Below are positions 62,705 to 64,000 of a stretch of 64,000 bases of DNA, in pieces. The stretch comes from Rhodospirillaceae bacterium. Its GTDB lineage: Bacteria > Pseudomonadota > Alphaproteobacteria > GCA-2731375. The stretch covers positions 1-64,000 of the forward strand of contig JABJKS010000012.1 in the NCBI GenBank assembly GCA_018660265.1. The letters run 5' to 3'. Within the stretch, counting starts at the first letter, position 1. Every line of letters starts with the position of its first letter. The notes below the pieces were generated by a model. The model saw only the letters and a program-made list of their open reading frames with translations. It had not been told where the DNA came from and ran no database searches. The position numbers and the translations under genes were made by a program.

Positions 62705-64000
62705 ATGGCACAGCTAAACGGTTCGGAAATTCTGGCAAAAGCTTTGAAGCGGGAGGGGGTGGATGAGCTGTTCTTCCTCATGGGCGGCCCCATGCTGGCA
62801 GCGGAAGCAGCCACCATCAATGAAGGTATTCGGTGTATTGATGTGCGCCACGAACAGGCCGCTGCGATGATGGCGCAAGCGTATAGCCGTCTGCAACAAC
62901 GCCCCGGTGTCTGCATGGCAGCCTCCGGCCCGGCGACGATCAATCTATCTACCGGCCTGGCCAATGCCTTGATCGATTGCTGCCCCGTGGTGGCTTTGGG
63001 CGGGGCCGGCCCTGTTTCGGGTTATGGCCGTCAGGTCTTCCAGGAAATAGACCAGATGGAGATTATGTCCGGCTGTGTAAAATACGCCGCCCGCGTCCAT
63101 GATGCCCGTCGCATCCCCGAGATGCTGAATGTTGCCATGCAGCGCGCCATGTCGGGTAAACCTGGCCCGGTCTATCTGGATTTGCCGGGCGATGTGCTTT
63201 ATCAGATGGTGGACGAGGATAAGATCGATTGGTCCCCCTCCGAACGCCCCATTCTGGGCGCCCGTCCCCCCGCACCGCAGGCGCAAATCGATGAGTTGGC
63301 CGCCGCCCTGGCCAAGGCGGAACGCCCGGTGCTGCTGTCAGGCAGCGGTGTGATCTGGTCCCAGGCGTGGGAGGAATTGCATGCCCTGGTCGATGCCACG
63401 GGCATTCCGTTCTACACCACACCCCAGGGCCGTGGTGTGGTACCCGAAGATCATCCCTGTTGCTTCCCCGCCGCCCGTTCGACGGCGTTTCGGGATGCGG
63501 ATCTGATTGCCGTGGTCGGCACCCGGCTGAACTATATCGTGGCCCACCTGGCCCCGCCGCGATTCTCGGGCGATGCCACCATCGCCCGCATCGATATTGA
63601 TGTCGAAGAAATCGCCGGCAGTCCGCGGCACCTTGATATAGGCATTGTTGCCGACGCCAAAACCGCGTTGGGGCAATTGAATGCCGCCATCGCAGGTAAG
63701 GTCGACCCAAGCCAATATGATGCCTGGCGTAAAAATCTGGCGGAAGTGGAAGCCTCGAAACGGGCCGGGCCGGGCAGCAACAGCCTCTCTGATGCCGTGC
63801 CCATCCACCCCTTGCGCCTGTGTGAAGAAGTGAAGAATTTCATGGATCGGGACGCGATTTTGGTCGTCGACGGTCAGGAGATCCTGAATTATGGTCGCCA
63901 GTCCATGCCCACATATGCGCCGGGCCATCGCCTGAATTCGGGTCCGTTCGGTACCATGGGTGTGGGTCTGCCGTTTGGTCTGGGTGCGAAGGTGGCAAAG
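62705..64000 (+). CDS. Thiamine-diphosphate-dependent enzyme, lyase/decarboxylase type (cut by window edge)
   Basis: First 432 codons; the frame is open at the window end. The TPP-activating glutamate is in DVRHEQAAAMMAQAYSR (near residue 50), and GPATINLSTGLANALIDCCP follows as in oxalyl-CoA decarboxylase and 2-hydroxyacyl-CoA lyase. A Rossmann-like middle domain (about 195-330) and the start of the C-terminal Pyr/PP domain (LVVDGQEILNYGRQ, FGTMGVGLPFGLGA) follow. GAAGAGGA precedes the ATG. The partner acyl-CoA synthetase upstream favours a CoA-ester substrate over acetolactate synthesis, but this is inference. Confidence 0.88.
   Translation, partial: MAQLNGSEILAKALKREGVDELFFLMGGPMLAAEAATINEGIRCIDVRHEQAAAMMAQAYSRLQQRPGVCMAASGPATINLSTGLANALIDCCPVVALGGAGPVSGYGRQVFQEIDQMEIMSGCVKYAARVHDARRIPEMLNVAMQRAMSGKPGPVYLDLPGDVLYQMVDEDKIDWSPSERPILGARPPAPQAQIDELAAALAKAERPVLLSGSGVIWSQAWEELHALVDATGIPFYTTPQGRGVVPEDHPCCFPAARSTAFRDADLIAVVGTRLNYIVAHLAPPRFSGDATIARIDIDVEEIAGSPRHLDIGIVADAKTALGQLNAAIAGKVDPSQYDAWRKNLAEVEASKRAGPGSNSLSDAVPIHPLRLCEEVKNFMDRDAILVVDGQEILNYGRQSMPTYAPGHRLNSGPFGTMGVGLPFGLGAKVAK

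Noticed and set aside
1-64000. CRISPR arrays, insertion sequences, prophage genes or rRNA genes
   Set aside because: No regularly spaced repeats, no transposase, integrase, capsid or portal proteins, and no rRNA-like stretches were recognised.

Overview
The window looks like chromosomal DNA of a free-living, respiring alphaproteobacterium, probably Rhodospirillales-like. Grounds: moderately GC-rich codon use, the order aminotransferase-hom-glpX-recJ, a fixNOQP-fixGHIS style cbb3 oxidase locus, several TRAP and ABC uptake systems, a class I PHA synthase, and many CoA-thioester enzymes. Genus cannot be fixed from sequence alone.

Layout. 1-2.6 kb (minus strand): translation genes rpmI-rplT-pheS-pheT, with pheT cut by the window edge. 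No infC precedes rpmI; in its place are a promoter and a terminator-like hairpin. 2.6-5.7 kb: a compact mercury locus (merA-merF divergent from merR, with a MerR-type operator), an unknown 109-residue protein and a ParD/ParE toxin-antitoxin pair. 5.8-9.1 kb: thioesterase, zinc alcohol dehydrogenase, carboxymuconolactone-decarboxylase-like protein and a YqaA-type membrane protein. 9.2-16.3 kb: a LysR regulator, a TRAP transporter (dctPQM), a broken LysE-type exporter, a GST and two Fe(II)-dependent dioxygenases. 16.3-23.0 kb (minus): acyl-CoA dehydrogenase, SDR, enoyl-CoA hydratase, a large patatin-like protein, and an acyl-CoA carboxylase beta subunit whose stop overlaps the patatin start.

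23.3-31.5 kb: a complete, tightly overlapping cbb3 oxidase locus ccoNOQP-GHIS with a GNAT gene joined by a 4-base overlap. ccoQ and ccoS encode only 49 residues each. 31.5-36.4 kb: amidohydrolase, a second carboxyltransferase, a DUF547 protein and an EamA transporter. 36.5-43.3 kb: a PotDBCA-type ABC importer, a small CMD-family protein, a 120-bp palindromic element, and a fused TRAP permease. 43.3-47.8 kb: enoyl-CoA hydratase, PHA synthase (minus) and a proline-rich OmpA-type lipoprotein (plus). 47.9-53.3 kb: aminotransferase, hom, glpX, recJ. 53.4-54.8 kb: an atypical tRNA-Glu(UUC) and a lone GSU2403-type nucleotidyltransferase in AT-richer flanks. 54.8-64 kb: DUF3237 protein, small membrane protein, enoyl-CoA hydratase, hotdog-fold protein, FAD oxidoreductase, alpha/beta hydrolase, phosphodiesterase, and an acyl-CoA synthetase followed by a TPP-dependent enzyme that runs off the window.

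The genes fit a marine- or soil-type heterotroph that takes up organic acids and polyamine-like solutes, processes them as CoA esters, stores carbon as PHA and respires at low oxygen. I see no clear new defence or mobile system. The best candidates for something undescribed are the palindromic element at 41.2 kb, the tRNA-Glu/nucleotidyltransferase locus, the merR-linked small protein, the apparent shift of a cysteine pair between MerF and MerA, and the infC-less rpmI leader.
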